DNA of 64,000 nt from Synergistales bacterium. GTDB lineage: Bacteria; Synergistota; Synergistia; Synergistales; Aminiphilaceae. The translations under genes and the position numbers were made by a program. Position 1 is the stretch's first letter, and every line of letters begins with the position of its first letter. The notes beneath the pieces are model-generated. The model was not told the DNA's origin. It saw only the letters and a program-made list of their open reading frames with translations, and made no database searches. Shown in pieces: positions 1 through 13,487 of this stretch. The DNA lies in contig JAIPGA010000003.1 in assembly GCA_021736445.1 (NCBI GenBank), positions 1 through 64,000 on the forward strand, read 5' to 3'.

Positions 1-1724
1 CCTTCGGTGACCAGTTCGTCGCTCAACACCCGTCCCTCGTCGTCGAGAGGGGTGTTGGCACGTCCTACGTAGAACTCGTCTTCCTCGTCGGCCGAGAGAT
101 AGGTCACCTCGTCGGTCACCACGCCCTCCTCGACCCGGCGTTTGGGTGTCACCAGGAAGCCGTACTCGTTGATCCGGGCGTAGGTGGCCAGCGAGGTCAC
201 CAGCCCGATGTTGGGCCCTTCGGGGGTCTCGATGGGGCAGACCCTGCCGTAGTGGGTGTAGTGGACGTCACGGGCCTCGAAACCGGCGCGTTCGCGGCTG
301 AGGCCTCCCGGTCCCAGAGCGGAGAGACGCCGTCGGTGGGTGAGCTCCGAGAGGGGGTTGGTCTGGTCCATGAACTGCGAGAGCTGGCCGGAACCGAAGA
401 ACTCCCGCAGCGAAGCGGAGATGGGCCGGATGTTGACCAGCTCCCTGCCGGTGGCGCTGGAGAGATCCGGGATGGTGGTCATCCGCTCCTTGGCGATACG
501 CTCCATACGGAGCAGTCCGATGCGGACCTGGTTCTGGAGCAGCTCGCCGACGGCGCGCACCCGGCGGTTGCCCAGGTGGTCGATGTCGTTGGTCTGCCCC
601 TCGCCGTTGCGCAGGTCGATGAGACCCTTGATGATCTCCACGACATCCTCCACCGTCAGCAGCCGTCTGGACTCCGGAATGGCGAGACCCAGCCGCTTGT
701 TGGCCTTGTAGCGCCCCACGCGGCCGAGGTTGTAGCGCCGGGAGTCGAAAAAGAGGCTGTTGACATACTCGCGGGCCTGCTCCATCCGTGCGGGCTCGTT
801 GGGACGCAACCGACGGAAGAGTTCCAGAATGGCGGCGTCGGCGCTCCTGGTGTTGTCCCGCTCGAAGGTGGCCGCCAGGGAGCTGTCGACGTTCCAGATG
901 TGGACCCTGGTGCGTCCCAGGTTCCACAGCTCCTCCAGATGCTCCTTGGTGAGGCGGTCGTTCTTTTTGATCACCTCGTCGCCGGCATCGTTCACGATAG
1001 GCTCGGCGATGAGCCGCCCCCGCACCTCCTCCTCGATGAGCTCCACCTCTTCGGCGTAGCCGCCGAAGAGGTGGAGAATCTCATCCTCCTCGGCGATCCC
1101 GAAGGCCTTGAGGAGCATGGTGACGGGGATCTTCTTTCTGTTGTCTATATTGACGGAGAGCACGTCGCCGGGAGTGAGGTCGAACTCCAGCCAGGCGCCG
1201 CGGTCGGGGATCACCTTGGCCGTAAAGGTCTCCTGCCCCGGCACGCCGTCGCCGCCGCTGAAATACACGCCGGCGGAGCGGGCCAGCTGGTTGACCACCA
1301 CCCGTTCCGTTCCGTTGACGATGAAGGTTCCGTTTTCCGTCATCACCGGGAAATCGCCGAGGAAGATCTCCTCTTCCTTGATCTCCCCGTTTTTTCTGTT
1401 GACCAGTCTGATGGTTCCCCGGACAGGGCGGGACCAGGTCAAATCGCGCTGCCGCCCCTCTTCCTCGGAGATATTGGGGGGGCCGACATAGTAGCGGACG
1501 AATTCGAGAGCGAAGGAGCCGTCGTAACTTTCGATGGGAAAGATCTCTTCGAAGAGCTCCTGCAATCCTACGTGGCGCCGGTTGTCAGGGTCTTCCTCGG
1601 ATTGGAAAAAGGTTTGGTACGAGTTCCGCTGAACCTCGATCAGGTCCGGCAGATCCACAAGGTCCCGGGTGCGCCCGAATGTGTAGCGCTCCCGCCTCAC
1701 GTCCGTGGGGGCGACTTGCCTCAT
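1..1724 (-). CDS. rpoB: RNA polymerase beta subunit, N-terminal part (runs off left edge)
   Basis: Beta subunit of the core transcription enzyme. About 574 codons are visible, from ATG 1724 (GGAGGT about ten bases upstream) to the window edge, so the C-terminal half is missing. The rifampicin-pocket segment is clear near residues 445-475: SQFMDQTNPLSELTH followed by RRRLSALGPGGL. The Gln, Asp, His (residue 463) and Ser where resistance changes usually fall are all wild type. Next come THYGRVCPIETPEGPNIGL and the start of the following conserved block. Unusually, the gene directly upstream is a tRNA rather than rplL, so rpoB has its own promoter here. Identity is certain; only the length is unknown. 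Confidence 0.98.
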   Translation of the reverse strand, partial: MRQVAPTDVRRERYTFGRTRDLVDLPDLIEVQRNSYQTFFQSEEDPDNRRHVGLQELFEEIFPIESYDGSFALEFVRYYVGPPNISEEEGRQRDLTWSRPVRGTIRLVNRKNGEIKEEEIFLGDFPVMTENGTFIVNGTERVVVNQLARSAGVYFSGGDGVPGQETFTAKVIPDRGAWLEFDLTPGDVLSVNIDNRKKIPVTMLLKAFGIAEEDEILHLFGGYAEEVELIEEEVRGRLIAEPIVNDAGDEVIKKNDRLTKEHLEELWNLGRTRVHIWNVDSSLAATFERDNTRSADAAILELFRRLRPNEPARMEQAREYVNSLFFDSRRYNLGRVGRYKANKRLGLAIPESRRLLTVEDVVEIIKGLIDLRNGEGQTNDIDHLGNRRVRAVGELLQNQVRIGLLRMERIAKERMTTIPDLSSATGRELVNIRPISASLREFFGSGQLSQFMDQTNPLSELTHRRRLSALGPGGLSRERAGFEARDVHYTHYGRVCPIETPEGPNIGLVTSLATYARINEYGFLVTPKRRVEEGVVTDEVTYLSADEEDEFYVGRANTPLDDEGRVLSDELVTE

Positions 1725-1787
1725 GGGAGCTACGACCTCCCTGTTAGTAGAGTTAAAATCGTTGCGGGACAGATGTGACGAGCGTGC

Positions 1788-1816
1788 ATCATAGCAAAAG
1801 GGCCTCTCCGTGTCAA
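1788..1816 (-). promoter_or_regulatory. rpoB promoter, overlapping the tRNA-Leu terminator
   Basis: On the minus strand a consensus -35 TTGACA (1811-1816) is followed after exactly 17 bp by -10 TATGAT (1788-1793), which also carries the TGC of an extended -10. The predicted start is near 1781, giving a leader of about 57 nt before the rpoB ATG. The -35 lies in the loop and arm of the terminator hairpin 1798-1834, so the two signals share DNA. Confidence 0.8.
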
Positions 1817-1834
1817 TACACACGGATGGCCCTT
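1796..1834 (-). terminator. Rho-independent terminator of tRNA-Leu
   Basis: The outer arms AAGGGCC (1798-1804) and GGCCCTT (1828-1834) pair perfectly. An inner CCGTGT/ACACGG stem closes a small loop. On the minus strand the hairpin is followed by TTTT. It lies 19 bp beyond the tRNA 3' end. Confidence 0.8.
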
Positions 1835-1852
1835 CCGTTATCAGTCTTTCTA

Positions 1853-1939
1853 TGGTGTCGGGAGGGGGACTTGAACCCCCACGGTCTTGCGACCACTAGA
1901 TCCTGAATCTAGCGCGTCTACCAATTCCGCCACCCCGAC
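1853..1939 (-). tRNA. tRNA-Leu (anticodon CAG)
   Basis: An 87-nt class II tRNA with encoded CCA (1853-1855) and discriminator A. The acceptor stem GTCGGGG pairs with TCCCGAC, ending in a G-U pair. The D arm (GGCGGAATTGGTAGACGC), the T arm with GTTCAAGTCC, and the long variable arm typical of leucine tRNAs are all present. The anticodon stem CTAGA/TCTAG encloses loop TTCAGGA, so the anticodon is CAG (1903-1905), reading CUG. It sits between sua5 and rpoB with its own promoter and terminator. Confidence 0.97.
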
Positions 1940-1958
1940 ATCTCTCATGACGGCGAAG

Positions 1959-1987
1959 ATTGTAGCAATATACGGCGGCTTTGGCAA
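1959..1987 (-). promoter_or_regulatory. tRNA-Leu promoter
   Basis: Minus strand: -35 TTGCCA (1982-1987), 17-bp spacer, -10 TACAAT (1959-1964). The expected start near 1952 is about 13 nt before the mature tRNA 5' end. The same hexamers and spacing recur at greA (56271-56299). Confidence 0.8.
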
Positions 1988-2046
1988 GTACCCCGACGCA
2001 TTTCGGTGTTTCAGGAACCGCTGCGGACGGTCGCAGCCATCGGCGG

Positions 2047-6936
<4,890 letters not shown>

Positions 6937-6972
6937 GGTGAACCCCTCCTCGTAGGTTAGCTGCGTTCTCCT

Positions 6973-7791
6973 CTATTCCGACTGCCCCAGTAGAAAGTCT
7001 TTGACGCTGTTTCTGGCCGCCCCGCACTGTTCGGCAACCACGGCGGCGATATCGCGGTCCGAGAGGCCCCGGTCATGCAGGGCGGCGGCCAGCGCCCGCC
7101 AGTCGCCTTTGCTCTGCCGGCTCTCCCCGCAGCCATCCACCACCAGGACGAGCTCTCCTTTCAGCCGGCCTCCGGCTGCGGTCTCCTCCAGCTCCGAAAG
7201 GGGGCCCCGGTGCACCGCCTGGTGGATCTTGGAGATCTCCCTGACCACGGCGGCCCGGCGATCCCCCAGGACCCGGCGGATGTCGGCAAGATGGCGCTCC
7301 GCCTTGTGGGGCGAGAGATAGAAGACCACCGTGCCGGGAACCTCGGCGATCCCCTGCAACGCCCGGCGGAACTGGCCGCTCTTTTCCGGCGGGAACCCGA
7401 AGAAGAGAAAGGGAGCGGTGGGAAACCCCGAGAGCACCAGGGCGGGGATCACCGCATCGGGTCCGGGAAGCACATCCACCGGAATCCCTTCGTCCCGCGC
7501 CGCCTGGAGCAGATAGCCCCCCGGATCGGAGAGGACGGGCATCCCGGCATCGGAGACCAGCGCCACCAGCTCGTCTCTGTGGAGGCGTTCCACCAGCTGG
7601 ATTGTCCGCCGCCGCTCGTTGTGTTCGTGGCAGGAACACAGCGGCGTGGAGATCCCGTGGAAGCGCAGCAGCTTGGCTGTCCGCCTGGTGTCCTCGCAGG
7701 CGATGACGTCGGCTTCCTTCAGGACGCGCAGAGCCCGAAGCGTGATGTCTTCCATGTTGCCGATAGGTGTGGGAACGACGGTCAGAGGCAG
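6973..7791 (-). CDS. rsmI: 16S rRNA 2'-O-methyltransferase RsmI (C1402), non-canonical start
   Basis: Methylates the ribose of C1402 in the 16S rRNA decoding centre. The family signature VPTPIGNMEDITLRAL opens the protein. CEDTRRTAKLL, LVSDAGMPVLSDPG, and FFGFPPEKSGQ follow, all in register with the family. About 272 aa, normal length. No ATG, GTG or TTG lies at a sensible place: the frame reads ATT GCC CTG CCT CTG ACC before the conserved block. CTG 7791 is chosen because AGGAG lies nine bases upstream; ATT 7797 is the alternative. The start lies inside the end of trmN (10-bp overlap). Confidence 0.9.
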   Translation of the reverse strand: MPLTVVPTPIGNMEDITLRALRVLKEADVIACEDTRRTAKLLRFHGISTPLCSCHEHNERRRTIQLVERLHRDELVALVSDAGMPVLSDPGGYLLQAARDEGIPVDVLPGPDAVIPALVLSGFPTAPFLFFGFPPEKSGQFRRALQGIAEVPGTVVFYLSPHKAERHLADIRRVLGDRRAAVVREISKIHQAVHRGPLSELEETAAGGRLKGELVLVVDGCGESRQSKGDWRALAAALHDRGLSDRDIAAVVAEQCGAARNSVKDFLLGQSE

Positions 7792-8597
7792 GGCAATCCA
7801 CTCCTGGTGTAGGCCTCCAGAAAGGCACCGCTCTCCCTGCCGTCGCTCCCGCGCACAAAGAGCGGCGGGAAGACCTTCAGTCCCGGACGCCCGTCCCGGA
7901 CAGCCTTGAGCAACACGGTCTTCGCCTCCTTCGAGGGATCGGGGTGGACACACCGAAGGCCCTTGGGTTCCATGTTCCGCCCGGACAGCTCGCCGAGGAG
8001 CGTCACCAGACGGGGTGCTCGAAACACAATATAGATCCTTCCCCGGGACCGCAACAGATAGTGTGCGGCCTCGGCCACATCGCGCATTGTACAGCAGAGC
8101 TCGTGGTTGGCCACCGCCTCCTCCGGTGTCGGGCTGGGGCGGCCGCCGGAGGTGGTGCCGTAGGGCGGGTTCACGGCCAGCACATCGAAGCCCCCCGGGG
8201 GGAAGAGCCGCCGGTGTTCCCGCAGGTCGCCCTCCCGCACGGCGATCCGGTGGCCCAGCCCGTTGCGTTCGGCGTTGCCCCTGGCCATGGCGGCAAGCTC
8301 CGGCTGGATCTCCAGCCCCTCGACCGATGCATTCGGGCAACGCCAGGCGGTGAGCAGCGCCACCGCTCCGTGGGCGCAGCCGAGGTCCAGAAAGCGCTCC
8401 CCGGCTTTGACCTTCAGGGCCGCCGCAAGCAGGACGGTGTCCAGGTTGACGCGGGGCCCCCTGTGGGGCTGGCGGATGGTCAGCGAGCCGTAGAGCAGGT
8501 CATCCTCGGTATAGCCCTGCGGCTGCGCGCCCCCCGGGGATCCGTTGTGCCCCGTCGCCATGCCCGGGGTCTCCTCCGCTCCGGCAGAAGGGTTCAT
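7782..8597 (-). CDS. trmN: tRNA1(Val) A37 N6-methyltransferase-like protein
   Basis: A 271-aa class I SAM-dependent methyltransferase. The SAM-binding loop is FLDLGCAHGAVALL near residue 75. The catalytic motif VLAVNPPYGT near residue 140 is the N-P-P-Y of adenine-N6 methyltransferases. The entry segment LTIRQPHRGPRVNLDTVLLA matches the TrmN6/YfiC group. ATG 8597 overlaps the smc stop (ATGA) with GAGGA six bases upstream. It is followed by rsmI, a pairing common in bacteria. Specificity for tRNA1(Val) A37 is inferred from the family; other RNA targets are possible. Confidence 0.85.
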   Translation of the reverse strand: MNPSAGAEETPGMATGHNGSPGGAQPQGYTEDDLLYGSLTIRQPHRGPRVNLDTVLLAAALKVKAGERFLDLGCAHGAVALLTAWRCPNASVEGLEIQPELAAMARGNAERNGLGHRIAVREGDLREHRRLFPPGGFDVLAVNPPYGTTSGGRPSPTPEEAVANHELCCTMRDVAEAAHYLLRSRGRIYIVFRAPRLVTLLGELSGRNMEPKGLRCVHPDPSKEAKTVLLKAVRDGRPGLKVFPPLFVRGSDGRESGAFLEAYTRSGLPCL

Positions 8598-11500
8598 TCC
8601 CAGTCCTCGAGACGGACGCCCACGACTTGCGAGAGCCCCGGTTCCCTCATGGTTACCCCGTAGAGCAGGTCGGCCTGTTCCATGGTGTACCTCCGATGGG
8701 TCATCACCAGCAGCTGGATCCTTGCGGCGTACTCCCTGGCCAGATCGGCGAAGCGCCTGAGGTTCACCTCGTCCAGCGCCGCGTCCACCTCGTCCAGTAC
8801 GGCGAGGGGCACCTGGGCGATCTCCATGGCGGCGAAGAGGAGGGAGATGGCCGTCAGCGACTGCTCGCCCCCCGAAAGCTGTCCGATGTGCTGGGGTTTC
8901 TTCCCGGGCGGCCGGGCGATCACCTCCACGCCGGCATCCCACAGTGTGGCGTCGCCGGTGAGCCGCAGATAGGCCTCCCCACCGCCGAAGAGGCGGCCGA
9001 AGAGGCTGTCGAAACGGTTGTTGATGCCCTCCATGGCGGCGGAAAAGAGCTCGCCGGCCTGGTGGTCGGTATGGCTGATGAATCCCTGGAGCTCCTCCCG
9101 CCCCTGCTGCAGATCGGCAAGCTGTGCGTCCAGATAGGAGAGGCGCTCTTCCAGTGATGCGTCCTCGGAGAGCACCCCGAGGTCGTAGGCGCCCAGTGCG
9201 CGCTGCTCCCGTTCCAGGGCGCGCATGGAGGAACGCAGGCTCCGCGCACCGGCGTCCGCCCTGATCGTTCCGGGGCCGGGATAGGGGAAGCGTTCTTCCC
9301 AGCTGTCGACCAGCTCTTCCCGCTCCCTTCGGAGCGCACTACGGGACATCTCCGCCTGTTCGATTCGGTGCCGGAGTGCCTGCAGCCGCTTGCGGGCCGC
9401 TTCAAGGCGCGCCTCCTTCCGCCGGGCTTCGCGCCGCAGCGCCGCGTCCTCCGAGGAAAGACGGCGCAGTTCTCCATCGCGGCTGCCCAGTTGCTCCCAG
9501 CTTGTGAGGTACTCCCGGCCGATCCGGCGGAGTTCGCCGAGGTGCGACTCCCGTTCGTCTTCAATCCGCCTGTGCTCACCTTCGAGGTTCTCCAGGGCAT
9601 CCCGGGCCTCCCGCGCTTCTCTCCGCAACCGCTCCAGGAGTGCCCGCGCGGCGTCGACCCGTTCGACGGCAAGCTTCTCTTCCTGCCTGGCCGACGCGAG
9701 GCGGCCTTCCAGATCGGTGGGGACAGCCGCCCGCGGCGAGCCCAGGGAGGCGATCCGTTGGTCCACCTCGGCTTTCTCCCCGAGCAGAGCCATAAGCTCC
9801 CGACCGCTCCGGGAGAGGCCCTGCTGCAGCTCCTCGGACTCCTTCCGGATGCCCTCGAGCCGCCGCTCGCTCTCGGAACAGGCCTCCTCGGCGCGTCGTT
9901 TCGCCTCCTGCGCCTCCTTCAGGGCGGTCTCGGCCGCAGTCGCGGCCCCGGCAGCGCGCTCCTCCTCGCGTTCTGCCGCCTCGAAGGCTTCCCGGCGGTT
10001 CTCCGTCTGCGCCTGCAGCTCCGCCACCCTGCGCTTCGCCTCGTCGATCCGGCGCTTCTGTTCGATGGCACCGGTTTTCTTCCGCTGTCTTCCGCCGCTG
10101 ATGGTGCCTCCGGGCAGAAAGACATCGCCCTCCAGGGTCACCAGAGGAAAGCGCGCACCCTGCCGCACCGCCTGCCGGCCGTCGCGGTCGGATTCCACGA
10201 TCAGGAGATCGCCGAGAAGGTGCTCCACACAGGGTTTCCAGGCCTTCTCGATCTCCACGAGATCCACCGCCCACCCCACCGCAGCGAGGTCTCCCTGGCG
10301 GAATCCCCGCTGCGGGGAACGGGGCCGGGCGCGTTCCAGGGGAAGGAAGGTGGCCCTCCCCACGGCGGCGCGTTTGAGGTGGTCCAGACAGCGGCTGGTT
10401 TCATCCATGGTCTCCGTAAAGAGCCAGTACTGGCGCCCGCCGAGGAAGGCCTCCAGGGCGGGAACCAGCTCGCGTCCGCAGCTGAAGGTCTCCGCAGCCG
10501 GAACGGGGCCGACATCGATCCGGCCGAGCTTGGCCGCGGAAAGCAGATGCTGCACCGGTTTCGGATATCGGGACGTGACGGCCTCATCCTCCAGGGATTC
10601 CAGGGCGGCGCGCTCCCGGGCCAGATCACGCTGAGCACGCTGGTACCGGGCTCCCTCCTCCTTGCAGTGTTCGCCCAGCTCGCGAAGCCGCTGTCTGGCC
10701 TCCCGCAGGCAACGCTCCCGTTCCGCCAGCGTTTCGGCCAGACCGTCGTCCCCTTTGCGGTGCGATCCCAGCTCCGCCTCCTCGGCCTTCCGGCGCTTTC
10801 CCGTCTCCGCGTACTGCGATCCAAGGGCGGACAGCCGCCCACGGAGACGGCCCTCCCGGTCCTCCAGCCCGCCGCGGCGCTCCCGGAGCGTGGAGAGAAG
10901 CTGCCGGGCCTTCCTGGCCTCGGCGCCCTTTCTGGTCCACTCCTCTTCCAGGGCGACGCGGTGTTCCCGGAGCTCCTCCGCCCGGGCCTCCAGCTCGCTG
11001 TAGTGGGATTCCTTCGCCTTCAGTTCCTTTTCCAGCGGTCCGATCCGTTCCCGCATCTCCCCACTGCGCCGCGACAGTTCCTGAAGGCGCCGGCGGTGCT
11101 CCTTGACCGCCACGGCCGACGTGAATCCCTTCCGAAGGAGGGCGTCGCAGCGGTCCCGAGCGGATCGCTTTTCTCCCCCGCAGTGTTTCAGCTGCTCCTC
11201 CAGCCGCTGCCTCCGCTCCTCCAGGGGGGCGACGCCCCGCTTCCACCCCGCTGCCAGGAATCGGGCACGTTCCTCCAGGCTGCGGTCAGCGGTCAGCTCC
11301 CCCTCACGCTGCGCAAGCTCCGCGTCGATCTCCTCCACCCGCGTCCAGTAGTGGTCGCGGCGGAGGATGTCGAGCCGATCTTCGATGGCCTTGGCCTCGG
11401 TGGCCTCGGCGACCCTGGGGGCGATCTCCTCCCTCCTTGTCTGGAGCTCGGCACGGAGGGTCCTGATGCGGCGCAGCTCCTCTTCCACCTCGGAGAGCTT

Positions 11501-12016
11501 GTCCACGGCGCCGGAACGCTTCCTGCGGTAGGCGTCGATGCCGAAGAGGGTCTCCAGGTGCTCCCGCCGCTGGGCGGGGCGGAGCCGGATCATCTCCGCC
11601 ACCTCGCCCTGGCCGATGAAGGCAAAGCGGTCGCCCTCGAGGTTCCACTCCTGCTTCCGGCGATCCAGATCCTGGAGACGGGCCCGCCTGCCGTCGACGG
11701 TCACCTGACTGGTTCCGTCGGGCGACACCGTCCGCTTGACGGCTGTCACCCGTCCCTCCTGCTCGAGCTGGAGGGACGCCGAGGCCTCCCTGGCCCCGGG
11801 GAGGGAGAGGCTTCCCTGGAAGACCAGTTCGTTCTGCCTGACGATCCGCAGCCGTCCGGCGTGGTTGTCGCCCAGCACCCAGCGCAGGGCGTCGAGGAGA
11901 TTGCTCTTGCCGCTTCCGTTGGGACCCACCACGGCTGTAAACCCCGGGCTGACCGGCAATTCGTGGCGGCCGCCGAAGCTTTTGAAACCGTCAAGACATA
12001 TCTGTCGAATGTACAA
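8594..12016 (-). CDS. smc: Chromosome-partition SMC protein
   Basis: ATPase of the condensin-like complex with ScpA and ScpB, which are not in the window. The 1140-aa protein has Walker A GPNGSGKSN near residue 35 and long Arg/Glu-rich coiled coils (about 170-490 and 660-990). A hinge lies between, and the C-terminal head carries LSGGEQSLTAISLL and Walker B PLAVLDEVDAALDE. TTG 12016 is chosen because homologues start M-Y-x-x-x-x-x-x-GFKSF; it gives MYIRQICLDGFKSF with AGAGG upstream. It overlaps rng by 26 bp. Linkage to rng rather than to ftsY or rnc differs from the Firmicutes arrangement. Confidence 0.97.
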   Translation of the reverse strand: MYIRQICLDGFKSFGGRHELPVSPGFTAVVGPNGSGKSNLLDALRWVLGDNHAGRLRIVRQNELVFQGSLSLPGAREASASLQLEQEGRVTAVKRTVSPDGTSQVTVDGRRARLQDLDRRKQEWNLEGDRFAFIGQGEVAEMIRLRPAQRREHLETLFGIDAYRRKRSGAVDKLSEVEEELRRIRTLRAELQTRREEIAPRVAEATEAKAIEDRLDILRRDHYWTRVEEIDAELAQREGELTADRSLEERARFLAAGWKRGVAPLEERRQRLEEQLKHCGGEKRSARDRCDALLRKGFTSAVAVKEHRRRLQELSRRSGEMRERIGPLEKELKAKESHYSELEARAEELREHRVALEEEWTRKGAEARKARQLLSTLRERRGGLEDREGRLRGRLSALGSQYAETGKRRKAEEAELGSHRKGDDGLAETLAERERCLREARQRLRELGEHCKEEGARYQRAQRDLARERAALESLEDEAVTSRYPKPVQHLLSAAKLGRIDVGPVPAAETFSCGRELVPALEAFLGGRQYWLFTETMDETSRCLDHLKRAAVGRATFLPLERARPRSPQRGFRQGDLAAVGWAVDLVEIEKAWKPCVEHLLGDLLIVESDRDGRQAVRQGARFPLVTLEGDVFLPGGTISGGRQRKKTGAIEQKRRIDEAKRRVAELQAQTENRREAFEAAEREEERAAGAATAAETALKEAQEAKRRAEEACSESERRLEGIRKESEELQQGLSRSGRELMALLGEKAEVDQRIASLGSPRAAVPTDLEGRLASARQEEKLAVERVDAARALLERLRREAREARDALENLEGEHRRIEDERESHLGELRRIGREYLTSWEQLGSRDGELRRLSSEDAALRREARRKEARLEAARKRLQALRHRIEQAEMSRSALRREREELVDSWEERFPYPGPGTIRADAGARSLRSSMRALEREQRALGAYDLGVLSEDASLEERLSYLDAQLADLQQGREELQGFISHTDHQAGELFSAAMEGINNRFDSLFGRLFGGGEAYLRLTGDATLWDAGVEVIARPPGKKPQHIGQLSGGEQSLTAISLLFAAMEIAQVPLAVLDEVDAALDEVNLRRFADLAREYAARIQLLVMTHRRYTMEQADLLYGVTMREPGLSQVVGVRLEDWE

Positions 12017-13487
12017 CAGGTGGTGCCTCTTTCTGCAGTAGTTTCTCCACTTCGTGGCTGATCTGGGTGTGCTTGCCCTGATCGTGCAGCCGGAACTTGT
12101 CCCAGGCGAACTCCGGCACCTCAACGAGGAAGAGCTTGCGTTCCAGCTCCTCCTCCCAGCTATCGTGGTAGTTCTCGGCGATGTGGCGTGCGATGTCGGG
12201 GTGCAGCTCCAGAAGCAGAGCCTCCGCCTTGTTGGTGCGGGCGACCTTGCGCAGGAAACGCTTGATCATCAGGGCCACGCTGTCTTCCTTCAATACCCAG
12301 CCGTGGCCGGCACAGAAGGGGCAGCTGCGGGTCAGGGCCGCCTTGAGGTCCGGTCTGGCCCGCTTCCGGGTCATCTCCACCAGACCGAGCTTGGAGACCC
12401 CGTAGACGCGGGCGCGGTAGCGGTCGTGCTGGAAGGCCTCCCGCAGGCGGCTGAGCAGCCTTTCCCGGTCCTCTTCGTGTTCCATGTCGATGAAATCGAT
12501 GACCACGATGCCGCCGACGGCACGGAGCCGCAGCTGCCGGGCGATCTCCTCGGCGGCCTCCAGGTTGGTGTTCAGCACGGTACTCCGGAGATCGGTAGAA
12601 CCGATGTATTTCCCGGTGTTCACGTCGATCACGGTGAGCGCTTCGGTCTGCTCGATCACCAGGTAGGCGCCGGAGGGGAGCCAGAACTTCCGGTCCAGCG
12701 CCGTCTCCAGCTCCCGGTCGATGCCGTAGAACTCGAAGATCGGGGTGCTGCCGCTGTACACCCGGATCTCCGGGGCTTTCATATGACAGTAGCGTTCCAC
12801 GTACTCCCGTACACGGTCGGCCTCTTCACTGCTGTCCACAACGATCTCCTGCACCTCTTCGTCCAGCTCGTCACGCAGGATCTTGCCCAGCAGCCCCGGG
12901 TCGCGGTAGAGCAGGGAGGGGGCCGGCTGGGTCTCGCTGTTGTGCTTGATCTCCTCCCAGAGCGTCAGAAGGCGCTGGAAGTCCTCCTGCAGCGGCTCGT
13001 CCTCCACACCTTCGGCGACAGTGCGGACGATGACGCCGTGTTTGCCGCTCCGGAGGGATTTGACAAGATTCCGCAGTCGTTTCCGCTCGGCTCCGGAGGT
13101 GATCCGTCGGGAGACGCCGATGTCGCGCCGTCCGGGAACGAGCACCAGATAGCGTCCGGGAAGGGAGATGCGGGGCGTGACCCGGGCCCCCTTCCCCTTG
13201 CGTGCCGATTTCACGACCTGGACGATGATCTCCATATTCTGCTTGATCTTCATCTTCCCGGCGTCGGCGAGATAGAGAAAGGCGTTCCGCCCATCGCCGA
13301 GATTGAGAAAGGCTGCGTGCATGCCCTTGATAACGCTGTCCACACGGGCCTTGTAGATCTCGCCGGTCCGTTGCCGCTCCCACATCCGTTCGTGGAAGAG
13401 CTCGGCGAGCCGTCCGTTTTCGACAATGGCCACCCTGTTCTCTTCTGTTTCCACTGTATTGGCGATGATTCTGTTATTCGATTCCAT
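11991..13487 (-). CDS. rng: Ribonuclease G/E family endoribonuclease
   Basis: Single-strand endoribonuclease for rRNA maturation and mRNA turnover. The 498-aa length fits RNase G and lacks the long RNase E scaffold tail. An S1-like domain lies near residues 35-125. Catalytic acidic residues sit in TVIDVNTGKY and VVIDFIDM. The zinc link CPFCAGHG follows. ATG 13487 is preferred over ATG 13496 because GAGGA then lies nine bases upstream instead of abutting. It overlaps the DUF2344 gene (14 bp) and smc. The radical SAM, DUF2344, rng order recurs in several phyla. Confidence 0.95.
   Translation of the reverse strand: MESNNRIIANTVETEENRVAIVENGRLAELFHERMWERQRTGEIYKARVDSVIKGMHAAFLNLGDGRNAFLYLADAGKMKIKQNMEIIVQVVKSARKGKGARVTPRISLPGRYLVLVPGRRDIGVSRRITSGAERKRLRNLVKSLRSGKHGVIVRTVAEGVEDEPLQEDFQRLLTLWEEIKHNSETQPAPSLLYRDPGLLGKILRDELDEEVQEIVVDSSEEADRVREYVERYCHMKAPEIRVYSGSTPIFEFYGIDRELETALDRKFWLPSGAYLVIEQTEALTVIDVNTGKYIGSTDLRSTVLNTNLEAAEEIARQLRLRAVGGIVVIDFIDMEHEEDRERLLSRLREAFQHDRYRARVYGVSKLGLVEMTRKRARPDLKAALTRSCPFCAGHGWVLKEDSVALMIKRFLRKVARTNKAEALLLELHPDIARHIAENYHDSWEEELERKLFLVEVPEFAWDKFRLHDQGKHTQISHEVEKLLQKEAPPVVHSTDMS

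Noticed and set aside
9368-12061. Very long open frame on the plus strand opposite smc, with similar long frames opposite metG (5002-6960), relA/recJ (24568-28980) and rnr/guaA (41195-44638)
   Set aside because: Each is the antisense of a well-identified gene, has biased low-complexity composition and no family motif. Stop codons are rare in these frames because the DNA is GC-rich.
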